Below, piece by piece: positions 9,911 through 20,709 of a stretch of 64,000 nt of DNA. Numbering within the stretch: the first letter of the stretch is position 1; every line of letters begins with the position of its first letter. The translations under genes were made by a program, and so were the position numbers. The stretch lies in assembly GCA_026874595.1 (NCBI GenBank), contig JAPPUL010000079.1, positions 2,041,001 to 2,105,000 of the forward strand, read 5' to 3'. The DNA is from Sipunculus nudus (taxonomy: Eukaryota > Annelida > Sipuncula > Golfingiida > Sipunculidae). The notes beneath the pieces were generated by a model. That model was not told the origin of the DNA. It ran no database searches and saw nothing but the letters and a program-made list of their open reading frames with translations.

Positions 9911-10195
9911 ATGACATTTGATTTAAGCTGGATGGCATGGACATGGCAAACTGGACTTTTCTTTTTCGTTATTTTTAGTCTTATACTGATCATGCTTATC
10001 TGGTCTATAAAAGCCCCTGCACTTCCCAGAAAAGGTATATTTTTTATCGAAACCACACCCGGAGACCGATTATTTATGTCACTTTTGGGCAGTGCTTTTA
10101 TTTGTCTTTTCTGGTTGTTTTTTTTCGGTGTCCCTTTGTGGGGGGGGCTTGGAGTAAGCTTTATCTGGGCGTTTTGTGTTTTTCGCTGGGCCTAA
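9911..10195 (+). CDS. DUF2160 small membrane protein of the glp operon
   Basis: A 94-residue protein with about three hydrophobic helices, starting at 9911 behind GGAAGGAA. The opening MTFDLSWMAWTWQTGLFF and the later ETTPGDRLFMSLLGSA are characteristic of DUF2160 proteins, found almost only between glpQ and glpV in this importer type. The function is unknown; a role in assembling or stabilising the transporter is an inference from its constant position. It contains a run of eight G at 10140-10147, a possible slippage site. Confidence 0.88.
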   Translation: MTFDLSWMAWTWQTGLFFFVIFSLILIMLIWSIKAPALPRKGIFFIETTPGDRLFMSLLGSAFICLFWLFFFGVPLWGGLGVSFIWAFCVFRWA

Positions 10196-10327
10196 GCCTG
10201 GGGAGAATGGGCATAATTGCCCAGCAATTATGGGGCATCGTGCCTCGGAAAGGAGGAATTGGATTTAGAGTAAGTAATTATTTATAAATAATTAGCTAAA
10301 ATTTAATTTTAACTTATGGAGGATCGT

Positions 10328-12043
10328 ATGAAAAATAGTTTATTGTATATAATCGTAATATCAATTATTGCGGGTTATTTTATGATTTCAACGGCACTGG
10401 CAGATATGCCGGTCGCTGCAAAATGGGTTGATCGGGAATTTCAGCCCTCGACCTTATCAAAATCTGAGCAGATGAAGGAAATGCAATGGTTTATTGATGC
10501 GGCTAAACCCTTTAAAGGTATGGAAATAAATGTGGTTTCAGAAACTATTACAACACATGTGTATGAATCACAGGTTCTTGCAAAAGCCTTTGAAGAGATT
10601 ACAGGCATCAAAGTTAATCATGATCTGATTGGCGAAGGGGATGTGATTGAAAAAATCCAGACACAAATGCAAACTGGTGAAAATATCTATGATGCGTATG
10701 TGAATGATTCAGATTTGATCGGCACCCACTGGCGTTATCAACAGGTACGGAATTTATCAGACTGGATGGCAAATGAAGCCGCTGATGTTACCAACCCGAT
10801 GCTGGATATTGATGATTTTATCGGGATTTCCTTTACGACCGGCCCGGATGGTAAAATTTATCAATTGCCAACACAACAATTCGCCAATCTCTACTGGTTC
10901 CGGCATGACTGGTTTACTAATCCTAATTATCAGGCACGTTTCAAAGAAAAATATGGCTATGATTTAGGGGTGCCGGTCAACTGGTCCGCTTATGAAGATA
11001 TCGCGGATTTCTTTACCAATGATATCAAGGAAATCGATGGACAACGAATTTATGGCCATATGGATTACGGAAAACGTGACCCGTCATTGGGCTGGCGCTT
11101 TACGGATGCCTGGCTATCAATGGCCGGTACTGGTGATGTCGGAATTCCGAATGGTTTGCCAGTTGATGAATGGGGCATTCGTGTTGATGCAAACGGTCGT
11201 CCAGTTGGTTCATCTGTGGAACGGGGCGGTGCAACAAACAGCCCTGCGGCCGTTTATGCGCTTCGCAAATATATCGACTGGCTGAAAGCTTATGCCCCAC
11301 CTGCTGCGGGGGGAATGACTTTTTCTGAAGCCGGCCCTGTCCCGGCACAGGGAAATATCGCCCAGCAAATTTTCTGGTATACGACATTTACTGCTGATAT
11401 GGTGAAGCAAAATATTCCGATCATGAATAATGATGGAACACCAAAATGGCGAATGGCACCATCACCGCATGGTCCTTACTGGGAAGAAGGTATGAAGCTT
11501 GGTTATCAGGACGCCGGTTCCTGGACTTTGATGAAATCAACCCCTGTGGATCGGGCAAAAGCCGCCTGGCTTTATGCACAGTTTACGGTTTCAAAAACAG
11601 CCTCTTTAAAGAAAGCACATGTGGGGCTGACTTTTGTCCGTCATTCCAATATTAACCATAAAAGCTTTACAGAACGGGCATCCAAACTTGGAGGTCTGGT
11701 TGAATTTTATCGCTCTCCTGCCCGGGTACAATGGACACCAACCGGTACCAATGTTCCGGATTACCCCAGACTGGCACAGTTATGGTGGCAAAGTGTTGGA
11801 AACGCAGTTGCTGGCAGCTTATCACCCCAGGCGGCAATGGATGAGCTGGCCAAGGCACAGGACCGTGTGATGCGACGGCTTCAACGTTCCCGTGTTCAGG
11901 GGAATTTAGGGCCTAAGCTAAATAGAAAACGCAGTAAAAGATATTGGTTTAATCAGCCAGGGGCACCGAAACCACCTTTGGCCAATGAAAAGCCAAAAGG
12001 ACAAACCATTAGCTATGAGGAGCTGATAAAATCCTGGCAATAA
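10328..12043 (+). CDS. glpV: Glycerol-binding periplasmic protein GlpV
   Basis: The solute-binding component of the glycerol importer. The start at 10328 is chosen because GGAGGA lies just upstream; it opens a clear signal peptide (MKNSLLYIIVISIIAGYFMISTALA) with cleavage likely after ALA. The mature protein has the extracellular solute-binding family 1 fold, with EITGIKVNHDLIGEGDVIEKIQTQ early and a long C-terminal extension rich in Arg and Lys (VMRRLQRSRVQGNLGPKLN). Its 571 residues match GlpV proteins. A hairpin-capable stretch lies between the DUF2160 gene and this start, and a strong terminator follows. Confidence 0.92.
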   Translation: MKNSLLYIIVISIIAGYFMISTALADMPVAAKWVDREFQPSTLSKSEQMKEMQWFIDAAKPFKGMEINVVSETITTHVYESQVLAKAFEEITGIKVNHDLIGEGDVIEKIQTQMQTGENIYDAYVNDSDLIGTHWRYQQVRNLSDWMANEAADVTNPMLDIDDFIGISFTTGPDGKIYQLPTQQFANLYWFRHDWFTNPNYQARFKEKYGYDLGVPVNWSAYEDIADFFTNDIKEIDGQRIYGHMDYGKRDPSLGWRFTDAWLSMAGTGDVGIPNGLPVDEWGIRVDANGRPVGSSVERGGATNSPAAVYALRKYIDWLKAYAPPAAGGMTFSEAGPVPAQGNIAQQIFWYTTFTADMVKQNIPIMNNDGTPKWRMAPSPHGPYWEEGMKLGYQDAGSWTLMKSTPVDRAKAAWLYAQFTVSKTASLKKAHVGLTFVRHSNINHKSFTERASKLGGLVEFYRSPARVQWTPTGTNVPDYPRLAQLWWQSVGNAVAGSLSPQAAMDELAKAQDRVMRRLQRSRVQGNLGPKLNRKRSKRYWFNQPGAPKPPLANEKPKGQTISYEELIKSWQ

Positions 12044-12065
12044 GGCCTGATTTATTTTAAGCTGA

Positions 12066-12104
12066 CTATTCCCGTTAATTTTAAATTTTCGGGAATAGTT
12101 TTTT
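12066..12104 (+). terminator. Rho-independent terminator between glpV and glpK
   Basis: A perfect 9-bp stem (CTATTCCCG at 12066-12074 and CGGGAATAG at 12090-12098) is followed directly by six T. It ends the glpD-V transcript, so glpK may depend on readthrough or its own weak promoter. Confidence 0.85.
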
Positions 12105-12168
12105 GGGAAGTTATATATCGTTAAACTAGGACCTTTAAAGAAGCCCTTATAAAATAAGAAGGAAAAGA

Positions 12169-13665
12169 ATGGCAAATTATATTCTTGCAATTGATCAGGG
12201 AACAACATCAAGCCGGGCGGTTATTTTTGATCAGAATTTTCGTATCATCGGGGCAAGCCAGCAGGAATTTCTACAATATTATCCCAAATCCGGCTGGGTG
12301 GAACATAAGCCGGATGATCTTTTATCATCTGTTCTGACAACCACCCGACAGGCGCTTGACCGTGCCGGTATTTCCGCCCGTGACATTCTGGCCGCCGGAA
12401 TTACAAACCAGCGAGAAACAACGATCGTCTGGGACCGCCATACCGGGGATGCTATTTATAATGCAATTGTGTGGCAGGACCGGCGAACGGCTGACTATTG
12501 TGATCAACTGAAAGCCGAAAATATTGAAAAATGGCTATCTGGAAAAACTGGGTTGTTGCTGGACCCTTATTTTGCAGCAACAAAAATCAAATGGCTTTTA
12601 GACAAAATTGATGGTGCAATGGAAAAAGCAAAAGCGGGTGATCTTCTGTTTGGTACGATTGATTGTTGGCTGATCTGGAAATTAACCAAAAGGGCGTCAC
12701 ATGTGACCGATGCGACAAATGCCTCCCGTAGTTTGATGTATAATATTCATCATCATAAATGGGATGAAGACCTGTTAAAGCTGTTCGAAATTCCTGAAAG
12801 CATCTTGCCCGACGTTAAAAACTCAGCCGATGATTTCGGCATAATCCACAAAGATTTTTTTGGAAGTGACATTCCCTTACTGGGGGTCGCAGGGGATCAG
12901 CAATCGGCATTAATCGGGCAGGCCTGTTTTCAGCCGGGCATGTTGAAATCAACTTATGGAACGGGCTGTTTTGCCATTTTAAACACCGGGAAAAAAGCCG
13001 TTGTATCTGAACACCGATTGTTAACAACCATTGCTTACCAACTGGATGGAGAGGTTGTCTACGGCCTTGAAGGGTCCATTTTTATTGCCGGGGCCGCTGT
13101 ACAATGGTTACGGGATGAAATGGGCCTTATCAAAGAAGCTTCAGAAGCTGAAAAACTTGCCGAAAAGGCAGACCCGGAACAACATATTTATCTTGTTCCT
13201 GCTTTTTCAGGTTTGGGGGCGCCATACTGGGATACAAATGTCAGAGGAGCCATTTTTGGTTTGACCCGTGGTACAGGCGCCTGTGAATTTGCCAAAGCGG
13301 CCCTCGAAAGCGTTGGATATCAGACAAAAGACCTTTTGGAAGTCATGCATCAGGATTGGCAGGAACAAGCCAATAACACTATTTTAAGGGTTGATGGTGG
13401 AATGACCGCTTCAGACTGGATGATGCAGTTTTTATCTGATATTTTAGGGGTCGATGTTGATTGTCCGGAAAATTCAGAAACAACCATTCTGGGTGCCGCT
13501 TATCTTGCAGGCCTGAAAGCTGGCTTTTATCCGAATCCAGACCAGTTTTCAGAAAACTGGACATTGAAAAAACGCTTCAGACCACAAATGACAACACAGG
13601 AACGGCAGAATAAATATCAGGGCTGGCTTAACGCCGTTACCTCCCTTATCAATCCTTTAGGATGA
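12169..13665 (+). CDS. glpK: Glycerol kinase GlpK
   Basis: Phosphorylates glycerol to glycerol-3-phosphate with ATP. The N-terminal phosphate-1 motif is [17 protein letters not shown] (about residues 4-20). [16 protein letters not shown] follows, then [13 protein letters not shown], and in the C-terminal domain [17 protein letters not shown] and [16 protein letters not shown]. The 498 residues are the family's usual length and the frame is intact. AAGGAAAAG precedes the ATG. Product of this gene is the substrate of GlpD and the inducer of GlpR. Confidence 0.95.
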   Translation: MANYILAIDQGTTSSRAVIFDQNFRIIGASQQEFLQYYPKSGWVEHKPDDLLSSVLTTTRQALDRAGISARDILAAGITNQRETTIVWDRHTGDAIYNAIVWQDRRTADYCDQLKAENIEKWLSGKTGLLLDPYFAATKIKWLLDKIDGAMEKAKAGDLLFGTIDCWLIWKLTKRASHVTDATNASRSLMYNIHHHKWDEDLLKLFEIPESILPDVKNSADDFGIIHKDFFGSDIPLLGVAGDQQSALIGQACFQPGMLKSTYGTGCFAILNTGKKAVVSEHRLLTTIAYQLDGEVVYGLEGSIFIAGAAVQWLRDEMGLIKEASEAEKLAEKADPEQHIYLVPAFSGLGAPYWDTNVRGAIFGLTRGTGACEFAKAALESVGYQTKDLLEVMHQDWQEQANNTILRVDGGMTASDWMMQFLSDILGVDVDCPENSETTILGAAYLAGLKAGFYPNPDQFSENWTLKKRFRPQMTTQERQNKYQGWLNAVTSLINPLG

Positions 13666-13839
13666 TGGAATCGGGGACAACGTCCTAAAGGTCACAAGAC
13701 AATAAACCCATTAATAATGGTTAAGGGGTAATTGTTCAGTCCCACTGAAAGCTTTCTATTGCCACGTCTTTAAAATGTGAGATGGTCCCAAAAAATTGGC
13801 TAGTTAACGGTTGAAAAGATTTTTTGGAACAAGGGTTCA

Positions 13840-14090
13840 AACGCTTCGACGCTTAGATTGCAAGAAAATGATTCGTCATGACACTCCGCATTTGAGCCTG
13901 ATACAACAGTATAAGCTATTAAATATCTCTCGTAGCAGTTTTTACTATCAATCAAAAGCTGTAATGTCTTAGACCCTTAAAATCATAGAACATAAGGATG
14001 AGCTATTTATGAAATATCCTTTTTATGGTTCACGACAAATGATGAATAGCCTACATCGTGAAGGTATACGGACATCATGGCGAGAATCTG
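13840..14090 (+). mobile_element. IS3-family transposase (OrfB) remnant
   Basis: Forward translation yields RHDTPHLSLIQQYKLLNISRSSFYYQ, then DELFMKYPFYGSRQMMNSLHREGIRT in the same region, the N-terminal half of an IS3-type integrase. There is an in-frame stop after the first block, and the catalytic DDE domain is missing. The fragment sits on the junction between the AT-rich glp block and the G+C-richer cassette. No inverted ends were identified. Confidence 0.65.
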
Positions 14091-14105
14091 CCGCACTGCC
14101 GAGTA

Positions 14106-14606
14106 TTATCGAGGATTTTTCATGAATCTTAACACATCAGCGGAATTCCTATCAGGCGGGAATACTGGGTAGAATACGTGTTCGCTTTTGGAGTTGTGTA
14201 GAATCAACGTCAACCTTCTTATTAAAGTCATTTCAGAAACTTCCATTGTTGGCAGTTGAAGAGGGCTTGTCAGGTGCAATTCCGCATCTGATAACAATCC
14301 AAATGACAGATGTAGACGAGTAGCTGCTTCAAGTTGGTACTCAGTACTCTGTGTTGAAATCCCATAAATGGCAGACACACCACTGCTGGCAGGCTCTTGT
14401 GAGAGATTGCGAAATGAACAGGATTCAGGGCTGCAACTCCTTGCTCCAGGAATACTGTCCCATCCCTCCGGCAATGGTGTGTCTGGCCGACCAGTCATTG
14501 GATAGAAAAAGATTACGCTCCATCCGTTTAGTCGAGCTAAATATACCTCACCGCCTCCAAAGGTATAATGCAGCGTTCGGAGATTGAGCCCGAATGTCGA
14601 TTGTTT
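14106..14606 (-). pseudogene. Peroxiredoxin (AhpC/TSA-like), 5'-truncated
   Basis: The reverse strand gives a thioredoxin-fold peroxiredoxin core: VIFFYPMTGRPDTPLPEGWDSIPGA, the Cys-containing RSCSPESCSFR, GLSTQ, then LHLSFGLLSD and EHVFYPVFPPDRNSADVL. The conserved TGRPxxPLPxGWDxIPGARGC pattern suggests the Prx5-like group. The C-terminus is complete. The open frame begins after a TAG at 14607-14609 with no ATG, GTG or TTG before the fold starts, so the normal N-terminus is lost. It probably protected against peroxides and is now likely non-functional. Confidence 0.6.
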
Positions 14607-14677
14607 CTACGATCATATGGCTTTCTTGCCTCCGCTAGATTTCTATGCACGACCGTTCAGGTAAGCGCTGCCACGCT

Positions 14678-15793
14678 CTATTGAGAAGCGGGAAAGAACG
14701 AGCTGAAAAACGGGATGGATGCGGAGCCGATGGGCCTGTTCAATTCACCCAATCGCGTTGCGACGACCGGTGCCGCTTGCAGAGCGCGTGACGGGGCAGG
14801 AATTGTCTTTTCATTGATGGCTTCCACCAATCTCTCAGTTATTGGCATTGGAGGTGCGCCGCCGATCACAATCATCTCTAGATCGAACATTCCACTGATG
14901 ACTTGTGCTGCGAACCGCATCTGTTCAGCCGCCCAATGTATCCATGCGGACACAACCACGTTGCCAAGTTGTACCTCAGGTGCACTCTTGCGGACATCCG
15001 AAATTTCAAGGCCTGTTGGAGCAATTCGTCTTGAAGGTCTTTGAGAGTTGCGCGGGGATATTTGTAGGGAAACAGCGAACCCGGCAGGCAGGCGTTTTCG
15101 TTCATCTCACGGAAAGGTCGGCACCAAGAACGGTGCCGCCGCCGAGCCCGTAGCCAATGTGAATGAGGAAGAGAGGGTTGCACATCTCAAGGCGCCCAAA
15201 GCAATATTCCCCCAGAGCTGTCGCCGTACCATCATTTTCAATTCGGATTGCCTGATCCTCTACAATCACGCCGCCTTGCGGAAATTCATAGTTCTCAGTT
15301 CATTGAATGCCTCATGCGCTTTAAGAAGGTTCCCGTAAGCACCGAAGTTTCCGGGAACCGAGATGCCGATACCAAGGAAGTTGCTTCTATTTGTGTTGGT
15401 GTCGGAGACCAAGCTTGTCGCCAGGCTATGGGCCGCATGTAATATGCCTTCAAGCGTTCTGTCCGAAACAGTCAGGCTTGATTGTCCCAATACCTTTCCC
15501 GCAAAGTCGATCAATACGCCGACCATGCGATCAAGATAGAGATAGATACCCACAGATCGGAACTTTGTCTTTTGGATAGACAGAAGCTTCTTTGGTTGGC
15601 CGCAAGCTCCAGATCTGTCTGTCGTTTGCTTGAAAAGGCCCAGATCTTCTAGTCCGGCAGTGAGGCGCCAGACACTTGCACCAGTCATATCTGTTACTTC
15701 CGTCAAGTCGATTCGTGCAATTGCACCATTGCGCTAGACCAGCTCGACCAAGCGACGTTCATTCAAGGATAATGGTTTTTCACTAAATTTCAT
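14678..15793 (-). pseudogene. ROK-family transcriptional regulator, decayed
   Basis: A NagC/XylR-type repressor with N-terminal winged helix and C-terminal sugar-kinase-like domain. The ATG at 15793 opens MKFSEKPLSLNERRLVELV, then a TAG at 15734-15736 interrupts it before RNGAIARIDLTEVTDMTGASVWRL. The middle (LGIGISVPGNFG) and the C-terminus (LEMIVIGGAPPMPITERLVEAI) are in different frames, so there are also frameshifts. It is divergent from the ABC cassette at 15.9-21.5 kb, which it probably controlled. Confidence 0.7.
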
Positions 15794-15945
15794 ACGATTA
15801 GCCTGCGTTGCTTCTGGTTTCGGTAGTATGCCATAAATATATTACTTTACAGAAAGTAATTTATTTGATATTTTCTAATCAGATAGGCATATGCACGGCA
15901 CGAACACCGTCCCTAAACGTGAAAAAATCAAAGGCGTCTCAAAAA

Positions 15946-16960
15946 ATGACCATCGCCAATCTAAAGAGTTTGCTGCTCTCAGCTACTGTCGCAACCGTTG
16001 CTACGACAGCAGCATATGCGGACCCGATCACAGCTTTATACCCCGCAAGGGGAAGAGCGTGTCACCTGGGTCGCGGATCAGGCAAAAGCAGCTGGCCATG
16101 ACATTGAAGTGCTTTCGGCCGGCGGGAGCGAGCTTTTTGATCGCATTCTCGCAGAAAAGACCAACCCACAGGCAGTTGTTGTTTTCGGTCTTATTGATGC
16201 GGCCATGGCAACACTGAAAACCGAAGGCCTATTCCAAGCATATGAACCGTTCTGGGCGGAAGGTCTACTGGAAGTCTATCGCGACGATGCCTACAATATG
16301 GTCTACAAGTTTTGGCAAACGCCAATCGTTCTGGTATATAACGCCGACGCTATGAGCGCGGAAGAAGCACCAACCAGTTGGCTGGCCCTCACTAAACCTA
16401 AATATTCCGGCAAGTATGTCGTTGGATTGACTGAATGGCAAACAACCAAGTCCTATTTGGTTGGCATTCTTGTCTGTTTTGTCGACGAAGAGGGCAATAT
16501 CTCGGATGAAGGTTGGGAGTTTATGCAAGACTTCTACGACAACGCGATTGTCGTGGATGGCAGTGCGGGCAAGACAGCGGCATTTATAAACTGTGACGCC
16601 GTGATTGATTTGAACTGGTTTGGCGGCGTGGGCCAGTTAGCCGATAGCGTTGGCTACACTGCAGAGATGGTCGACACCGAAGGCGGGACGCCTTTCATCT
16701 CCGAAGGCATTGCGATCATAGCAGGAACCGATCAGTTGGACGAGTCCAAAGCGTTTGTGGATTGGTTCGGATCGCCAGAATTCATGATCGCTTATGCAGA
16801 AAAGTTCGGCCGGACGCCGGTCCATCCTGATGCTATCGCGAGCGCACCGGAAGAAGTTCGAGCGAATGCGAGGCGAGTGTCGCCGCAGGACATTGATTGG
16901 GATGCCGTAGCTCCAAAGATCGACGCCTGGATGCAGCGCATCGAACTTGAAATCAAATAA
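15946..16960 (+). pseudogene. ABC transporter periplasmic binding protein, frameshifted
   Basis: An iron/phosphorylated-solute-type binding protein (family 1 or 6 solute-binding fold). The ATG at 15946 opens a signal peptide ending AAYADPI. A frameshift near 16035-16045 moves the reading into the frame with LYTPQGEERVTWVADQAKAAGHDIEVL. The rest is intact to the stop: TNPQAVVVFGLIDAAMATLK, then EGIAIIAGTDQLDESKAFVDWFGSPEFM. The resemblance is to AfuA/FbpA-type proteins. With a phosphodiesterase and phosphatase downstream, a glycerophosphodiester or sugar phosphate is a reasonable substrate guess. The start lacks a good ribosome site. Confidence 0.7.
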
Positions 16961-17034
16961 CGACTGCAGCTGTTAGGATGGGGTTGTCCACATTCCTCCC
17001 GATGCGGTCGGCCCTTTCAATAAAGGAGATCACA

Positions 17035-18031
17035 ATGTCGATGATATCGATTCAAAACCTTCAGATTTGCTATGGTGATCTAGAGGTCGTACGCAGCTTG
17101 TCAGTCAACATTGAACGAGGTGAATTTCTTCACACTTCTTGGATCATCCGGTTGTGGCAAGACAACGGCCCTTTGTGCAATTGCAGGCTTCGCGAATGCG
17201 ACGGCAGGCAGGATTCTTCTTGATGGAGAAGACATTAGCAATCAACCCGCGAAGCAACGGGATGTTGGTATTGTCTTCCAGAATTATGCTCTTTTTCCTC
17301 ACATGACGGTCGGCGAAAACGTGGCTTTTGGCCTGAAGGTGGCCAAGAAAAATCCAGCGAAATCAAGACAAGCGTCGAAAGGATTCTCGAGGCCACGAGC
17401 ATCGCCGAACATCGCGATAAAAAGCCCGAAGCGTTGTCAGGGGGGCAGCAACAGCGCGTTGCGATAGTCCGCTCACTCGTCATGGGCACACAGGTGCTCT
17501 TGTTTGATGAACTCTTGTCGAATCTGGATGCGCGAGTTCGGGATGATATGCGTAAAGAGATCAAGCGCCTGCAGCATGAACTGGATTTTACTGCCGTGTT
17601 CGTCACCCACGATCAGGACGAGGCTCTATCCATGTCGGATCGGTTGCTGGTTTTCAACAAGGGGAGAGCAGATCAGATTGGCCATCCGCAGAGCTGTATT
17701 GAGAACCGGAGACGCCCTTTGTTTGTGAGTTTATTGGCGCTTCCAACAAGATTGGGTTGAACACACGATCTGCCTTGGGTCTTGCATCCGACGCCTTGGC
17801 CTACATTCGACTCGAGGAAGTGAGGCTCGCGGATACCGGAGACATCACGGCGCAATTACCGACATAGATTTTCTTGGTCCGATGAGCTCTATTGAAGTCA
17901 CCTATCAAAGTGAGCCCATCAATGTCTTAGTCAAAGGTGCGGATGCCTTGTACGGCCTTTCACTTGGTTAGACTGTCCATCTTCAGATGCCCCGTGAAAA
18001 GATCCGTATCTTCAAAGAATCCGAGGAGTAA
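17035..18031 (+). pseudogene. ABC transporter ATPase, multiply frameshifted
   Basis: The start at 17035 has AAGGAG upstream. The frame breaks after NIERGEF, resumes with [20 protein letters not shown] (Walker A), breaks near 17340, resumes with [17 protein letters not shown] (signature), and breaks again near 17690 in the C-terminal TOBE domain. An in-frame TAG follows LYGLSLG. Walker B reads LLFDELLSNLD, with Leu replacing the usual Pro. It belongs to the FbpC/PotA type with [11 protein letters not shown]. At least three frameshifts make it certainly inactive. Confidence 0.8.
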
Positions 18032-18036
18032 TTAAT

Positions 18037-19726
18037 ATGTCCACTTTCCGCCTACAATCTGGACTTTATTACATCGGTATCGCCCTCGTTCTCTGGGTCG
18101 CCGTGAGTTTCGTCTATGCGCCGATTTATTCGGTCCTGACCCAAGCTTTCGTATCGGATGGCGGACTAAGCATCGGCTCTGCGGTCGATTTGGCCAAATC
18201 CAACCGGGTACGCAGTGCGATCGTAAACACCGTCATTATCACCGTACTAAGCATTATCACAGTGAATGTTGTCGGGATATTTAAAGTAGCAGCGCTAGAG
18301 TATGTGTCTGTGAAGGGAGCATGTATCCTGAAAGTCGCTTATGCAATGCCCTTGGTGTTCGTCTCAGTCGTCGCAGCGACCGGTTACAACTTTACCTATG
18401 GTCAAACTGGAGTTGTAACTTGCTTGATTCAATCAGTCTTTCCTGCATTGCCGAATGACTGGTTTAGCGGAATATTCGCTGTCGTTTTTGCACATGCTTT
18501 CTTGCTGAGGAGTTTTCATTATCTGTTCTTGGGTGCGACCTTCAGGCGTGTGGACTATTCTGTGATTGAGGTCGCACGCAGTCTGGGAGCAAGCAACCTG
18601 TGTGTCTTTGTAAGCGTGGTGCTTCCGTTGCTTCTGCCGACGATATTCGCGATACCCTTGCTTGTAGCGTACAAATCATTGGGTTCCTTTGCTATTCCTG
18701 CGGTCGTTGGTGGACGGCGGTTCGACATGGTCACCGAATTGATCCTGACGCTAAACAGCCTGCGCCGACCGGATATGGCCGGGATGCTTTCCATTGCACT
18801 TGGGCTTACCGTGATCATATGTATTTTGATCATGCAACGGATCGAGAGGAAAGGCAGCTATAGCGGAGGATCCAAAACGCCCGTACCGATCCAGAAAATC
18901 GAATTGCCTCCTCCCGTCAATCTGATTGTTCACGCTTGTGCCTACGGGATCGCATTCCTGCAACTCTTTCCGGTTTCTCTGGTCGTGCTGTTTTCATTTG
19001 CACCTGCGAAATCGATCATCTCAGAGGTTGTCCCTTCCACTCTCAGCTTGAAGAACTACATCGAAGTTTTCTCGGGCGGAGAGGTCCTAACACCTCTAAA
19101 GAACAGCCTCCTGATGGGCGCGTGCAGTTGCAATGGGACTTTCGGTAAGCCTGTTCGTAGTAATCCTTGCGAACAAACATAAAAATAACTTCACCACCGG
19201 TCTCGACTTAACTTTTATGTTGCCGTGGGTGCTTCCTGCCCCCTCCATCGCAATCGGTTTGATCACCGCATTTTCTACACCGAGTCTTTTGATAGGCAAT
19301 GACACATTGCTGGGCAGTTACTGGATTTTGCCGATTGGTTACGCAATTGTCGTCATTCCACTCATGATCCGCTTTCTGAGGGCGGCTTTTTATTCGCTTG
19401 ACCCCTTCCAGATCGAAGCAGCACGAGCGCTTGGCACCCCACCGTTTTACCGATTTATTCGGGTGACATTGCCGGCCATCATGCCTGTCATAATATTGGT
19501 TGCTGAGATGAACATCAACTCGATCCTGAGCGAGTATTCGATGTCTGCTTTCCTGTTTAACGTCAATAACAAACCATTGTCGATTGCCTTGTTCGAAGGT
19601 TCCTTTTCGACCAACCCCGAGCAGGCGGCGATCAACCTCGTCTATATGACGCTGATTATGGTGTTCTCTTATTTCATCATTTCCATCGCCGATCGTTACG
19701 GTCTTGGTCGAACCAATAACCGCTGA
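18037..19726 (+). pseudogene. ABC transporter fused two-domain permease (FbpB-like), frameshifted
   Basis: About 560 residues, consisting of two consecutive permease domains with roughly six helices each. First EAA-type loop: VARSLGASNLCVFVSVVLPLLLP; second: EAARALGTPPFYRFIRVTLPAIMP. The frame shifts near 19130, after NSLLMGA, and continues with GLSVSLFVVILANK. The stop is followed 12 bp later by the phosphodiesterase gene. One indel is the only visible lesion, so it was lost recently or less severely than the ATPase. Confidence 0.75.
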
Positions 19727-19738
19727 GGCCTCACACAA

Positions 19739-20709
19739 ATGCAAAAAAGAGCTGACACAACGATTTCGGAGCGTTTCAGGAGCCCTGCGGCGAGCACAGC
19801 AGGCGAGGTTTTTGTCACCGCGCACCGCGGCGCATTTATCAAGGACAATCATGTCATTGAGGCTGAGAACTTCGTGCCCGCGGTCAAACGCGCCCGCAAA
19901 TTGGGGTGTGACATGGTCGAGGTGGATATGCACTTCACTGCCGAGGGCACAGCTGTTGTCTTGCATGATGAAACACTCGACCGGACAACGCAGGGCAGCG
20001 GACCCGTCGCAGCGCAGTGCTACAACGACTTGTGCGGACTAAAACTGATCCACCCCGGAACAGGGGATGCCTTTGATGCGGTCTTGCCAACACTTGAGGA
20101 GATTTTCATCGCCCTAGGCGATGAGATGATGATCAATGTCGAATGCAAAACCGGTCTTAATGCTGTCCCGATCGTGTCCGAGATTGCTCGCAAGTCCGGA
20201 GTTTTTGAACAGGTTAGCGCAAAACAAACTTTCGTGGGGCAGCCGAGATATCGAAGGTGGCCGACATTCTTGTGGCCACACAGGATCCAGTGGACTATAT
20301 CCCGATTTTGATTGATCAAATCGATGGGATCAAAACGTTCCGACAGGTCTGTGAAGATCTGCCCATCTCCTGTGTGGAATGCCTTGTCGAATGCCCGCCC
20401 AGCCCCAAGGGGTTCCCGGCCCTTGACAAACTGGGGCTTACTCCAGATGGGGGGGCGTTGTTTTCGCTTGAGGCGCGGTGTATTGCCGATGCCAACAATA
20501 TCCGCCGTTTCATAAACACTCTTTACGTTGATCAGGCAATCCCTGGAACGCAGTGGAATGGCGGGCGGAATCGTCAATTGGGAAAAGTGGTGTCCGATAG
20601 TGTCTATTCATTCTGGATTGCCCATGGTGCGACAGTGATTCAATCGGATGAGTCAGAATTTGTCCTTGGCTGGCTACGCGAAAACGGATTCAGAAGGGCA
20701 GGCCGGTGA
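19739..20709 (+). pseudogene. Glycerophosphodiester phosphodiesterase, frameshifted
   Basis: GDPD-family TIM-barrel enzyme that would hydrolyse a glycerophosphodiester to glycerol-3-phosphate and an alcohol. The metal and catalytic motifs are visible: TAHRGAF near residue 27, then DMVEVDMHFTAEGTAVVLHDETLDRTTQGSG, and MINVECK. The frame shifts by one base near 20230 (KQTFVG, other frame FRGAAEISKVADILVATQDP). The C-terminus continues to a TGA that overlaps the next start as TGATG. Its product would feed GlpD, encoded 14 kb away. Confidence 0.75.

Noticed and set aside
14715-15442. Several forward ORFs across 14.7-15.4 kb.
   Set aside because: They are antisense to the ROK regulator, which has clear family motifs on the reverse strand.
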